DNA from: Cyclobacteriaceae bacterium
GTDB lineage: Bacteria > Bacteroidota > Bacteroidia > Cytophagales > Cyclobacteriaceae
DNA: 31,041 bases
Direction of reading: 5' to 3'
Assembly: GCA_025363495.1 (NCBI GenBank)
Contig: JANYDR010000535.1
Coordinates: 1 to 31,041, forward strand
Part shown: positions 20,856 to 28,441 of the stretch, piece by piece
How the letters are laid out: every line of letters starts with the position of its first letter
Position numbering within the stretch: position 1 is the first letter of the stretch
Notes under the pieces: model-generated
Databases searched by the model: none
Told to the model about the DNA's origin: nothing
Seen by the model: the letters and a program-made list of their open reading frames with translations, nothing else
Position numbers and translations under genes: made by a program

Positions 20856-22211
20856 ATGTCATCACGACGAGACTTTCTAAAAACAACTGCAATTGCTGGC
20901 GCCGGCTTCAGTCTTCTTTCACCAGAACAATTATTTGCCAAGGATAAAGATTCCAAACTTCGTTTAGGTTTCATCGGAGTCGGCTTGCGTGGACAAAGTC
21001 ATCTCGAACTTGCTTTAAGAAGAAATGATGTTGACGTTGTGGCCCTCTGCGATATCCAGCAACGAATGATGGATATGTCACTCGATCTTGTAAGCACATC
21101 AGGCAGGCCAAAGCCACAGATTATTCTCGATGGCCCACAGGGTTATAAAAAGTTGCTGGAGAACAAAGACATTGATGCCGTTATAATTGCAACTCCCTGG
21201 GAATGGCATACAGTTATGTGTCTTGACGCGATGAACGCTAAGAAATATGTTGGTTGTGAAGTGATCACCGGGATGACTATTGAAGAGTGCTGGGAACTTG
21301 TTCACACAAGCGAGCGGACAGGCATGCCGTTGATGATGCTGGAGAATGTTTGCTATCGTCGAGATGTGATGGCGGTGATGAACATGGTGCGACAGAATGT
21401 TTTTGGTGAGCTTGTTCATTTACAGGGAGGTTATCAGCACGACTTACGTGAAGTAAAATTCAACGATGGCAAAGGACCGTATGGAAATGGTGTCGAGTTT
21501 GGTGAGAAGGGATTCTCTGAAGCTCAGTGGCGTACTCAACATTCTGTCAATCGCAACGGTGATCTTTATCCAACGCATGGAATTGGCCCGCTTGCCATGA
21601 TGACTAACATTAACAGGGGGAATCGTTTTACACAGCTCGTCTCTTATTCTTCCAAGGCACGTGGCCTTCATGAATACATAGTAAAAAAAGGTGGTGAAAA
21701 TCATCCAAACGCTAAAGTGGAATTTAAATTAGGTGATGTCGTCACTACAATGATTCGAACCGCAAAGGATGAGACAATATTATTACAGCACGATACAAAC
21801 CTTCCAAGACCTTATTCAATTGGATTTCGCGTTCAGGGCACGAATGGAATCTGGATGGATGTCAATAAATCTATTTATATCGAAGGACAAAGCAAAGAGA
21901 GCCACCGATGGGATGATGCACAGGCATGGCTTGACAAATATGATCATCCACTATGGAAAAAATATGGTTCAGACGCGGCAGGTGCCGGTCACGGAGGTAT
22001 GGATTGGTTCGTGTTGAATGCGTTTGTGGAATCAGCTAAACTAAAAATCAATCCACCGCAGGATGTTTATGATGCTGTTACCTGGAGCGCGATTACACCG
22101 TTATCAGAAACTTCTATTCAACTCGGAGGAGAGAGTGTGGCGTTTCCGGATTTTACACAAGGGAAATGGATGAGTCGAAAAAATGAGTTTGCGATGGATG
22201 ATAAGTTTTAG
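20856..22211 (+). CDS. GH109-family glycosidase (alpha-N-acetylgalactosaminidase-like), Tat-exported
   Basis: 451 residues. A Tat signal (SSRRDFLKTTAIAGAGFSLLSP) is followed by a Gfo/Idh/MocA-type Rossmann domain (LRLGFIGVGLRGQSH). The sequence matches the GH109 enzyme of Elizabethkingia closely as remembered: PWEWHTVMCLDAM, TIEECWELVHTSERTGMPLMMLENVCYRRDVMAVMNMVR, GELVHLQGGYQHDLREV, NRNGDLYPTHGIGPL, SSKARGLHEYIVKKGGENHPNAKVE and AGHGGMDWFV. GH109 enzymes hold NAD+ tightly and cleave alpha-GalNAc by an oxidation-elimination route. Length fits the family. Activity on alpha-GalNAc is inferred; GH109 contains other specificities. It stands alone between the palindromic element and hpt, with no other glycan gene nearby. 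Confidence 0.9.
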   Translation: MSSRRDFLKTTAIAGAGFSLLSPEQLFAKDKDSKLRLGFIGVGLRGQSHLELALRRNDVDVVALCDIQQRMMDMSLDLVSTSGRPKPQIILDGPQGYKKLLENKDIDAVIIATPWEWHTVMCLDAMNAKKYVGCEVITGMTIEECWELVHTSERTGMPLMMLENVCYRRDVMAVMNMVRQNVFGELVHLQGGYQHDLREVKFNDGKGPYGNGVEFGEKGFSEAQWRTQHSVNRNGDLYPTHGIGPLAMMTNINRGNRFTQLVSYSSKARGLHEYIVKKGGENHPNAKVEFKLGDVVTTMIRTAKDETILLQHDTNLPRPYSIGFRVQGTNGIWMDVNKSIYIEGQSKESHRWDDAQAWLDKYDHPLWKKYGSDAAGAGHGGMDWFVLNAFVESAKLKINPPQDVYDAVTWSAITPLSETSIQLGGESVAFPDFTQGKWMSRKNEFAMDDKF

Positions 22212-22223
22212 ATAGTAAAAGGC

Positions 22224-22251
22224 TGTAATCGGTAAATCAGTAATCAGTTAG
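22224..22251 (+). repeat. Degenerate copy of the GGTAA-type intergenic repeat
   Basis: GTAATCGGTAAATCAGTAATCAGTTA consists of near-repeats of (G/C)(A/G)GTAA(T/A)C, 13 bases after the GH109 stop. It resembles the better-preserved copies at 23645-23684, 25433-25474 and 30832-30883. Confidence 0.5.
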
Positions 22252-22325
22252 AACATCCCATTCGGTACAAAGTTACGCTTCGAACTTAGAGTTCCGATCC
22301 GGAAGTTTGAACCCGGGAAAACATA

Positions 22326-22333
22326 TATCTTTG
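22326..22333 (+). promoter_or_regulatory. Promoter of hpt (-7 element with possible -33)
   Basis: TATCTTTG is an exact TAnnTTTG, 19 bases before the ATG at 22353. TTTG at 22306-22309 lies 16 bases upstream, close to the expected -33 spacing. This is the best-formed promoter in the window. Confidence 0.55.
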
Positions 22334-22352
22334 TGCTGTTGTTATATCGAAC

Positions 22353-22889
22353 ATGAAGATTAAAGACCTCGAATTCAAGAAATTTATACCGGCAGACAAG
22401 ATTGAAAAAAGAATCGCAAGTCTTGCCAAACAGATAAATAAAGACTACGCCGACAGGACACCTCTATTTCTACCCGTGCTGAATGGTTCGTTCATGTTTA
22501 CCTCGGACTTGTTAAAAGATATAGAACTCCTCTGTCGGGTCTCATTTGTAAAAATTTCGTCGTACGCAGGCACTAATAGTACAGGCCAATTTAAAACCCT
22601 CATTGGTCACGACGAAAGCCTTTTCGGGCTTGACATCCTGATCGTGGAGGACATAGTAGACACAGGCCTGACTCTTCAGAAAATTATGGAGGATCTGAAA
22701 GATCGCGGCGCCAAGTCTGTGGAAGCTATCGCGCTGTTTCGTAAGAAAGACGCCCGGGAAAAAAGTATCGAAGTGAAGTATGTTGGCTTCGAGCTGGAGG
22801 ACGAATTCATTCTTGGATATGGATTGGATTATGATGGACTAGGGAGGAATTATAGGGATGTTTATAAGACGTTAACGAGTACGCAATAG
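22353..22889 (+). CDS. hpt: Hypoxanthine phosphoribosyltransferase
   Basis: 178 residues, normal length. Purine-salvage enzyme joining hypoxanthine or guanine to PRPP. The PRPP-binding motif is ILIVEDIVDTGLTL, with the preceding flexible loop (SSYAGTNSTGQF) and the N-terminal PVLNGSFMF. C-terminal purine contacts fall in VKYVGFELEDEFILGYGLDYDGLGRN. Cytoplasmic. Its final codons and stop (CAATAG) form part of the left arm of a long inverted repeat. It precedes adk and obgE on the same strand, but spacers of 184 and 45 bases carry repeats. Confidence 0.95.
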   Translation: MKIKDLEFKKFIPADKIEKRIASLAKQINKDYADRTPLFLPVLNGSFMFTSDLLKDIELLCRVSFVKISSYAGTNSTGQFKTLIGHDESLFGLDILIVEDIVDTGLTLQKIMEDLKDRGAKSVEAIALFRKKDAREKSIEVKYVGFELEDEFILGYGLDYDGLGRNYRDVYKTLTSTQ

Positions 22890-23000
22890 GCAAACGGCAG
22901 TAGGCAAAGTTTATCTATACAATACAGTCTTCCGATATTATTAACTTGGCTCAACCAACTCTGTTGGAGGCACCTTGCCTACTGATTCTTTGCCTATTGC
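22883..23000. repeat. Nested palindromic repeat between hpt and adk
   Basis: GCAATAGGCAAA (22883-22894) is inverted at 22989-23000; CAGTAGGCAA (22898-22907) is inverted at 22975-22984; a small hairpin CCAAC-tct-GTTGG (22955-22967) sits inside. The arms are themselves short repeats of GGCA(A/G)TAGGCAAA. The left arm overlaps the hpt stop codon. It could act as a terminator but looks more like a nested repeat element. Confidence 0.65.
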
Positions 23001-23073
23001 CAACCGGCTCCCCCATTTGGAGAGAGGTCTCTCGTGAAGTATCTTCGCAATCTTTTACTTTATTTTAAAGGAT

Positions 23074-23640
23074 ATGATCAACACTGTAATCTTTGGTCCG
23101 CCCGGTGCAGGTAAAGGCACGCAAAGTGATAAACTCATTCAGAAATATGGATTCATTCATATTTCTACCGGCGATCTTTTTCGCTGGCACACAAAGAATG
23201 ACACTCCGTTAGGCAAAAAGGTGAAAGAGATCATGAATAGCGGAGCCCTTGTACCGGATGATATCACCATTGCGATGCTGAAGGAAGAGCTTGACAAGAA
23301 CCCAAATGCAAAAGGTTTTCTATTCGATGGATTTCCGCGTACTGTACCACAAGCGGAAGCACTTGACCGTTTCATGAAGGAAAATGGAACAGCGATCCAT
23401 CATGTTATTGCATTGGATGTAACGGAGCAAGAGGTACGTGGTCGCATTGCAAAACGAAGAAATACAGAAAATCGTGTGGATGACGAAGAAGAAAAACTCA
23501 ATAAACGTATCTCTGAATATTTTGGCAAGACCATTCACGTTCTTCCTTTCTACAAAGAGCAAAAGAGATTAAATACAGTGGACGGCATTGGAAACATTGA
23601 CGATATCTTCAAGAGTATTTGTAAAGTAATAGACGCTTAA
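23074..23640 (+). CDS. adk: Adenylate kinase
   Basis: 188 residues. Converts ATP + AMP to 2 ADP; essential. The P-loop GPPGAGKGT is at 8-16; AMP-binding STGDLFR and GFLFDGFPRTVPQAEAL follow; the lid is the short form (GRIAKRRNTENRVDDEEE), without the zinc-binding insert of long forms. All typical catalytic arginines are visible. It is followed after 45 bases by obgE; the spacer is filled by a palindromic repeat. Confidence 0.97.
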   Translation: MINTVIFGPPGAGKGTQSDKLIQKYGFIHISTGDLFRWHTKNDTPLGKKVKEIMNSGALVPDDITIAMLKEELDKNPNAKGFLFDGFPRTVPQAEALDRFMKENGTAIHHVIALDVTEQEVRGRIAKRRNTENRVDDEEEKLNKRISEYFGKTIHVLPFYKEQKRLNTVDGIGNIDDIFKSICKVIDA

Positions 23641-23644
23641 ATCT

Positions 23645-23684
23645 GTTACCGGTCACCGGTAACCAGTGACCGGTAACTCGCAAC
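23645..23684. repeat. GGTAAC-type palindromic element abutting the obgE start
   Basis: The 45 bases between adk and obgE are nearly all repeat: TTACCGG-TCA-CCGGTAA, then GGTCAC...GTGACC, ending with ACCGGTAACTCGCAAC (23669-23684). The last 16 bases are identical to 30859-30874 in the permease array. The obgE ATG follows after one base, so the element forms its whole leader. Confidence 0.75.
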
Positions 23685-23685
23685 C

Positions 23686-24675
23686 ATGTCCAATCCCAAT
23701 TTTATTGATTATGTAAAATTCCGTTCGAAGTCCGGTAACGGAGGAGCGGGATGTTTACATTTCCATCGTGAAAAATTCATTGAGAAAGGCGGACCTGATG
23801 GTGGTGATGGCGGACATGGTGGCCATATCATTCTACGAGGTAGTTCCAACATGTGGACACTACTCCATCTCAAATTCAGGAAACATATAAATGCAGATGA
23901 CGGAGTCGGTGGAGAAGGCCAGGACCGTACTGGTGCCGATGGTAAAGATGAAATCATTGAAGTGCCACTGGGTACTATCGCTCGCCGCGCTGAAAACAAT
24001 GAATTTGTTTGCGAGATTAATAAAGACGGTGAAGAAATTATACTAACACCCGGCGGTCGTGGTGGAAAAGGAAATGCATTTTTCGCAACTTCCACGAAGC
24101 AAGCGCCACAATACGCGCAGCCTGGCGAACCAGGAAGAGAAGAGTGGATCATTCTTGAGTTAAAGTTATTGGCAGACGTGGGACTGGTTGGATTTCCTAA
24201 TGCGGGAAAATCGACATTACTTTCCGTTGTCTCTGCGGCCAAACCAAAGATTGCTGATTATGCTTTCACGACATTGACGCCGAACCTGGGAGTTGTTTCC
24301 TATCGGGATAATTTGTCGTTTGTGATGGCTGATATTCCAGGACTTATTGAAGGGGCTTCTGAAGGCAAGGGGTTAGGAATACGTTTCCTGCGTCACGTTG
24401 AAAGAAATTCTCTTTTGCTGTTTTTAGTAGCGGCTGATTCTCCCGATATAAAGAAAGAGTACGACATATTATTGAACGAACTTAAGCAATACAATCCCGA
24501 GCTGCTTGATAAGAAACGACTGCTTGCGATTTCAAAATCAGATCTACTGGACGACGAACTGAAAGACGCTATAAGAAAGGAGATGCCTAAGAATCTTCCT
24601 TTCACATTTATTTCCTCACTGACGAATTTGGGTATTGCGGAGTTGAAGGATTTGATCTGGAAGGAGTTGCATTAA
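23686..24675 (+). CDS. obgE: Obg/CgtA GTPase
   Basis: 329 residues. Essential GTPase that binds the 50S ribosomal subunit and links growth to ribosome maturation and stringent control. The glycine-rich Obg fold spans 1-158 (GNGGAGCLHFHREKF, GGPDGGDGGHGG, GGRGGKGNAFF). The G domain has G1 GFPNAGKST (169-177), G2 TTLTPNLG, G3 DIPGLIEGAS, G4 SKSD (an NKxD variant) and G5 SS near the end. The C-terminal OCT domain of some Obg proteins is absent, as usual in this phylum. Its start codon directly follows a repeat element, which could affect translation. Confidence 0.96.
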   Translation: MSNPNFIDYVKFRSKSGNGGAGCLHFHREKFIEKGGPDGGDGGHGGHIILRGSSNMWTLLHLKFRKHINADDGVGGEGQDRTGADGKDEIIEVPLGTIARRAENNEFVCEINKDGEEIILTPGGRGGKGNAFFATSTKQAPQYAQPGEPGREEWIILELKLLADVGLVGFPNAGKSTLLSVVSAAKPKIADYAFTTLTPNLGVVSYRDNLSFVMADIPGLIEGASEGKGLGIRFLRHVERNSLLLFLVAADSPDIKKEYDILLNELKQYNPELLDKKRLLAISKSDLLDDELKDAIRKEMPKNLPFTFISSLTNLGIAELKDLIWKELH

Positions 24676-24715
24676 GTCGGGTCAGAAATAATGACGCCCT
24701 ATTTTATCCAAATGA

Positions 24716-24883
24716 TCAATTAATTGAATAATGGCTATTTTCATAAGTTTCAACCAGAGTTGAAATCAGATCCAATTTGGCGAAATCCTGAGTATCTTCT
24801 TTAGGATCCAATGCAATAAGGTCATCGATCCTCTTGAGCGCATCTCTGTAATCTTTTTCGGTTTGAATCGGGGTAACATTCAT
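24716..24883 (-). pseudogene. HigA-type antitoxin fragment lacking the DNA-binding half
   Basis: 55 residues from the ATG at 24883. MNVTPIQTEKDYRDALKRIDDLI...DLISTLVETYENSHYSI matches the N-terminal segment of HigA antitoxins of the type that normally continues with PP.DPIEAI and an XRE HTH. Here a stop follows HYSIN at once, and the HTH is not found downstream, where only the end of obgE lies. No HigB toxin gene fits in the 213 bases upstream. So it is most likely a remnant. A free-standing domain is possible, since the reading frame itself is clean. A longer in-frame start (24991) runs through repeat DNA and is not favoured. Confidence 0.6.
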
Positions 24884-24934
24884 AGGTAAATCTAAGGTTT
24901 CGTCATCCTTATGTCGCAAGTTCAAATTTACCGA

Positions 24935-24960
24935 CCTAATGCCTAATTCCGAATGCCTAA
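24935..24960. repeat. Short TAATGCCTAA-type repeat
   Basis: CCTAATGCCTAA followed by TTCCGAATGCCTAA: two near-copies of (A/G)AATGCCTAA. It lies upstream of the antitoxin fragment and is of the same intergenic style as the other short repeats, but of another sequence. Confidence 0.4.
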
Positions 24961-25096
24961 CCCCTCTCTTTTCCGTGCGCTCCCTGTTCAATTTTGAACA
25001 ATATGTTTAGTACAACCTGCAACCTTTCCTGAAATCCACGGTATTTGAATCTGGCACAATTATTAATACTACAAATAGGAATTAATTATCCGGCCT

Positions 25097-25444
25097 ATGA
25101 AGAAATATCAACTTGGCGAATTCGAAGAAGTGGTGATGCTCACTGTAGGAATCCTGCACCTGGAAGCCTACGGGGTTTCGATTAAAAAGGAAATTGAATC
25201 ACGCCTCAACCGCAATGTAAGTGTCGGCGCACTTCAAACCGCCCTGAAACGACTGGAGGACAAAGGCTATCTCAAATCCCGCGAAGGTGAAGCCACGGAA
25301 GAACGCGCCGGCAGACCGAAAAAATATTTTCAAATAACGGCATTAGGCAAGCGAGCAATGGAACATACGAAGAGCACAAGAGATGAATTGTGGAGCGCAA
25401 TACCAAAGATGGCGTTGAACCTTAAGATCGTTGGTAACTGGTAA
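25097..25444 (+). CDS. PadR-family transcriptional regulator
   Basis: 115 residues, winged-helix. GEFEEVVMLTVGILHLEAYGVSIKKEIE...SVGALQTALKRLEDKGYLKSREGEATEERAGRPKKYFQITALGKRAM is a complete PadR N-terminal domain with wing (GRPKKYFQIT). It belongs to the short type that precedes FtsX/MacB-like permeases in Bacteroidota. The permease array starts 36 bases downstream on the same strand, so it is the likely regulator. Its last codons (VGNW, stop) are encoded by the start of a GGTAAC-type repeat, so the natural C-terminus may have been altered by the element. Confidence 0.93.
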   Translation: MKKYQLGEFEEVVMLTVGILHLEAYGVSIKKEIESRLNRNVSVGALQTALKRLEDKGYLKSREGEATEERAGRPKKYFQITALGKRAMEHTKSTRDELWSAIPKMALNLKIVGNW

Positions 25445-25474
25445 TCAGTGATCGGTAAGAGGTAATCGGCAAAG
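25433..25474 (+). repeat. GGTAAC-type repeat spanning the PadR stop codon
   Basis: GGTAACTGGTAATCAGTGAT, then CGGTAAGAGGTAATCGGCAAAG: five near-repeats of GGTAA(C/T). The repeat starts in the last codons of PadR (GGT AAC TGG TAA) and ends 6 bases before the permease ATG at 25481, filling the spacer. Confidence 0.65.
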
Positions 25475-25480
25475 TTGACA

Positions 25481-28126
25481 ATGGAAAAAGTACCACCAAA
25501 ACTATTCCATGACTTCTTCCGATGGTTTTGTCATCCTGAGTTAAGAGATCATATCGAAGGGGATCTAATAGAGTTGTATCGCGAAAGAGAGAAAGAATCA
25601 GGAAGAAGTAATGCAGATATAAAATTTATAGTCGACGTGATGATGCTCCTTCGTCCGGGGATTATCAAACCAACAGAAGGATATAAAAATTTAAATACGC
25701 ACGGTATGTATAAAAGCTACTTTAAAATCGGCTGGAGAAATCTGTTGAAGAACAAAGGCCTGTTTGCAATCAATGTGACCGGATTGGCAATGGGTATTGC
25801 TACCTGCCTTATCATCATGCTATTCGTAGTAGACGAGTTGAGCTTTGATAGGTATAACGAAAAGGCTAACCAGATCGTTCGAGTTATCCTGAAAGGAAAA
25901 GTTAACGGAGAAATCATAAAAGAAGCTGTAACACCAGCTCCTGTTGGTCCAACCCTGAAGGCCGAATTTCCTGAAGTCGTGGCTGCTACACGTCTGCGAA
26001 GGGAGGGCTCACCGAAAATAACCTACAAAAACGTTACCTACAGAAACAACAAGGTTGCTTTAGTCGATCCTAATTTCTTTGAGGTATTCACACTTCCATT
26101 CATTCAGGGCAATCCAAAAACCGCATTGGCCGAGCCGCATACAATAGTCATTACACAAGACCAGGCTATAAAATACTTTGGTGATGAAGATCCCATCAAC
26201 AAGCTTCTGGATTTTAATGAACCCGGAGAACAATACAGGGTCACGGGAATCATTAAGGATGTACCAGCCAACTCACATTTTCATTTCAATCTATTTGTTT
26301 CTTTGGAGGGTATGGCTCATGCGAAAGAGGATAATTGGTTGGAATCAAACTATTACACCTACGTTGTGCTTGCAGAAGGTACTAATCAAGCCGGCCTTGA
26401 AAGCAAGTTACCGGCCATTATTAAGAAATACATGGGACCTCAGGTTGCCAGAATGGGAATGACATTCGAAAAATTTACCGAGAGTGGAAATGAAATTGGA
26501 CTTTTTATTCAACCTGTGACGGACATTCACCTGCATTCCGATACCCAACACAGTGACCTTGAGCCGGGAGGGGACATCAAATCAGTTTACATATTCGCAG
26601 CCGTTGCGGTGTTCATGTTATTAATCGCGTGCATTAATTTCATGAATCTCTCAACCGCGGGAGCTACAAAAAGAAATAAAGAGATAGGTGTTAAAAAAGT
26701 ATTGGGAACAAGAAGAAGTCAGTTGGTACAGCAGTTCCTGACAGAATCATTTATCTCGACCGCCGGTGCAATGATACTCGCAGCAATACTTGTGGGCATC
26801 TCGCTACCTGCATTTAATCAATTGTCAGGCAAAGAACTCGTTGCAAGTTTTCTTTTCAGTCCAAAAGTAATGACTGGACTTTTTTTATTGGCCATACTGA
26901 TCACGTTGCTGGCCGGCAGCTATCCGGCTTTCTTCCTTTCTTCTGTTAAACCCATTGCCGCATTGAAAAATAAACTAACGAATGGAGGACAGAGCAAAGG
27001 CATCCGAAGCGCACTGGTTGTATTTCAATTTATTATTTCAGCCTGCCTCATCTTCTCTATGATCATTGTTAACCAGCAGATGTCCTATATCCAGGACAAA
27101 GAAATAGGATATGATAGAGATCAGCTATCAGTGCTGAGGGAGTCCTGGTTGCTTGGCAAAAACGAGAAGGCATTCATGAATCAGATCATGAATGACCCGA
27201 GAGTAGAGAGTGTCACGATGTCGGGATTTATCCCGGCCGGCCCTACCAACATGAGTATGACAGGGGTCTATACGGGTCGCCAGCGCGAATCATTCAGAAG
27301 AACCACACTCTATGACATAGATGAGCAGTATATCCCCACTATGGGAATGAAATTGCTGGCGGGAAGAAATTTTTCAAAAGATTCCGGGAGCGATTCATCT
27401 AACGTGATCATTAACGAGACCGCCGTAAAAATCTTTGAACTCGGTGAGGATCCAGTGGGCAAGGCATTAACTGCAAACACAAATAATAACGGAGGAACAA
27501 GAAGTCTGACGGTAATAGGTGTTATAAAAGACTTTCATTTCAGATCACTGCACGAAACCATCGCTCCATTGATCATGCTCAACAATCCCAGCCGTGGGCT
27601 GATCATTCGTACAAAAACAAAAGAGATGGCTGGATTACTATCCAGTATTGAAGATAAATGGAAAGCCTTTCATGTTGAAGAACCATTCTCCTATGCTTTG
27701 CTGGATGAGCTTTATAATGAAACCTATTTAGCAGAGCAAAAGATGGGCAATATTTTGAAAATCTTTGGAGCGCTCACAATCTTTGTGGCGTGTCTTGGTT
27801 TGTTTGGACTCGTAACGTTTACGGCAGAACAACGCATCAAAGAGATAGGAATACGAAAAGTACTGGGAGCTAATGTTAGAGAAATAGTTTCCCTGCTTTC
27901 AAGAGATCTCATAATACTCGTCGCCATTTCATTCGTGGTCGCCTTTCCATTTGGTTCTTATCTGATGGATAAATGGCTTCAGGATTTCTCTTATAGGATA
28001 GATATACAATGGTGGGTGTACGCATTGGCGGGAATAGCTACGTTAGTAATCGCATTCCTTACTATGAGTTTCCAAACAATAAAATCGGCTTTGGCAAACC
28101 CTGTCGAGTCGCTGAGGTCTGAATGA
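25481..28126 (+). CDS. FtsX/MacB-like ABC transporter permease with N-terminal prefix domain
   Basis: 881 residues from the ATG at 25481. Residues 1-70 form a conserved cytoplasmic prefix (FFRWFCHPELRDHIEGDLIELY...DVMMLLRPGII). Then two FtsX-type halves: TM1 at about 95-118, an extracytoplasmic MacB-type domain, three membrane segments (YIFAAVAVFMLLIACINFMNLS onward), a second cycle beginning SALVVFQFIISACLIFSMI, another external domain and three final membrane segments ending NPVESLRSE. EIG(V/I)(K/R)KVLG appears twice, once per half, as the coupling helix region. There is no ATPase domain, so a separate LolD/MacB-type ATPase must serve it. Substrates of these proteins are unknown; efflux or lipoprotein handling is possible. 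First member of the array under PadR. Confidence 0.92.
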   Translation: MEKVPPKLFHDFFRWFCHPELRDHIEGDLIELYREREKESGRSNADIKFIVDVMMLLRPGIIKPTEGYKNLNTHGMYKSYFKIGWRNLLKNKGLFAINVTGLAMGIATCLIIMLFVVDELSFDRYNEKANQIVRVILKGKVNGEIIKEAVTPAPVGPTLKAEFPEVVAATRLRREGSPKITYKNVTYRNNKVALVDPNFFEVFTLPFIQGNPKTALAEPHTIVITQDQAIKYFGDEDPINKLLDFNEPGEQYRVTGIIKDVPANSHFHFNLFVSLEGMAHAKEDNWLESNYYTYVVLAEGTNQAGLESKLPAIIKKYMGPQVARMGMTFEKFTESGNEIGLFIQPVTDIHLHSDTQHSDLEPGGDIKSVYIFAAVAVFMLLIACINFMNLSTAGATKRNKEIGVKKVLGTRRSQLVQQFLTESFISTAGAMILAAILVGISLPAFNQLSGKELVASFLFSPKVMTGLFLLAILITLLAGSYPAFFLSSVKPIAALKNKLTNGGQSKGIRSALVVFQFIISACLIFSMIIVNQQMSYIQDKEIGYDRDQLSVLRESWLLGKNEKAFMNQIMNDPRVESVTMSGFIPAGPTNMSMTGVYTGRQRESFRRTTLYDIDEQYIPTMGMKLLAGRNFSKDSGSDSSNVIINETAVKIFELGEDPVGKALTANTNNNGGTRSLTVIGVIKDFHFRSLHETIAPLIMLNNPSRGLIIRTKTKEMAGLLSSIEDKWKAFHVEEPFSYALLDELYNETYLAEQKMGNILKIFGALTIFVACLGLFGLVTFTAEQRIKEIGIRKVLGANVREIVSLLSRDLIILVAISFVVAFPFGSYLMDKWLQDFSYRIDIQWWVYALAGIATLVIAFLTMSFQTIKSALANPVESLRSE

Positions 28127-28159
28127 AAGAGTTACCGGTATCATTAAAACTAAAAGATT

Positions 28160-28441
28160 TTGAAAAAAGATAACTCTCCACCTAAGATCGTCCTCCGCTT
28201 CTTCCGATGGTTCTGCCATCCGGAGTTGAAGAATCATATTGAGGGAGATCTGATGGAGTTATATCGTGAACGAGCAGAAAAATCAGGAAAGAGAAAAGCA
28301 GATATAAAGTTTATAATCGATGTGATATTGCTCTTCAGGCCTGGTATTATAAGGCCGGTAAAGAATTATAGAAATTCAAAATCAGATGGATATGCTTGTA
28401 AGTTACCTAAAGGTTGGAGTCCGGAATATTTTAAAATATAA
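28160..28441 (+). pseudogene. Prefix domain of the second permease, out of frame with its body
   Basis: TTG start at 28160, matching the TTG start of the third copy at 30907. Encodes KDNSPPKIVLRFFRWFCHPELKNHIEGDLMELY...IIDVILLFRPGII, the same prefix as in the first permease. After the codons for SDG (to 28390) the reading leaves the permease frame and ends at 28441 with unrelated residues. Skipping one base (about T28391) would continue straight into MLVSYLKVGVRNIL, aligned with MYKSYFKIGWRNLL of the first copy. So it is an N-terminal domain cut off by a +1 frameshift, or a separately made small protein. Confidence 0.75.

Noticed and set aside
24676..25096. A complete HigBA toxin-antitoxin system
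   Set aside because: Only the antitoxin N-terminal segment is present; no toxin frame could be recovered on either strand of the flanking 213 bases.
28043..28237. Minus-strand open frame (and its twin at 30784-30984) across permease gene ends
   Set aside because: Both are antisense to the conserved end-spacer-prefix junction of the permease array; they look alike only because the array is duplicated.
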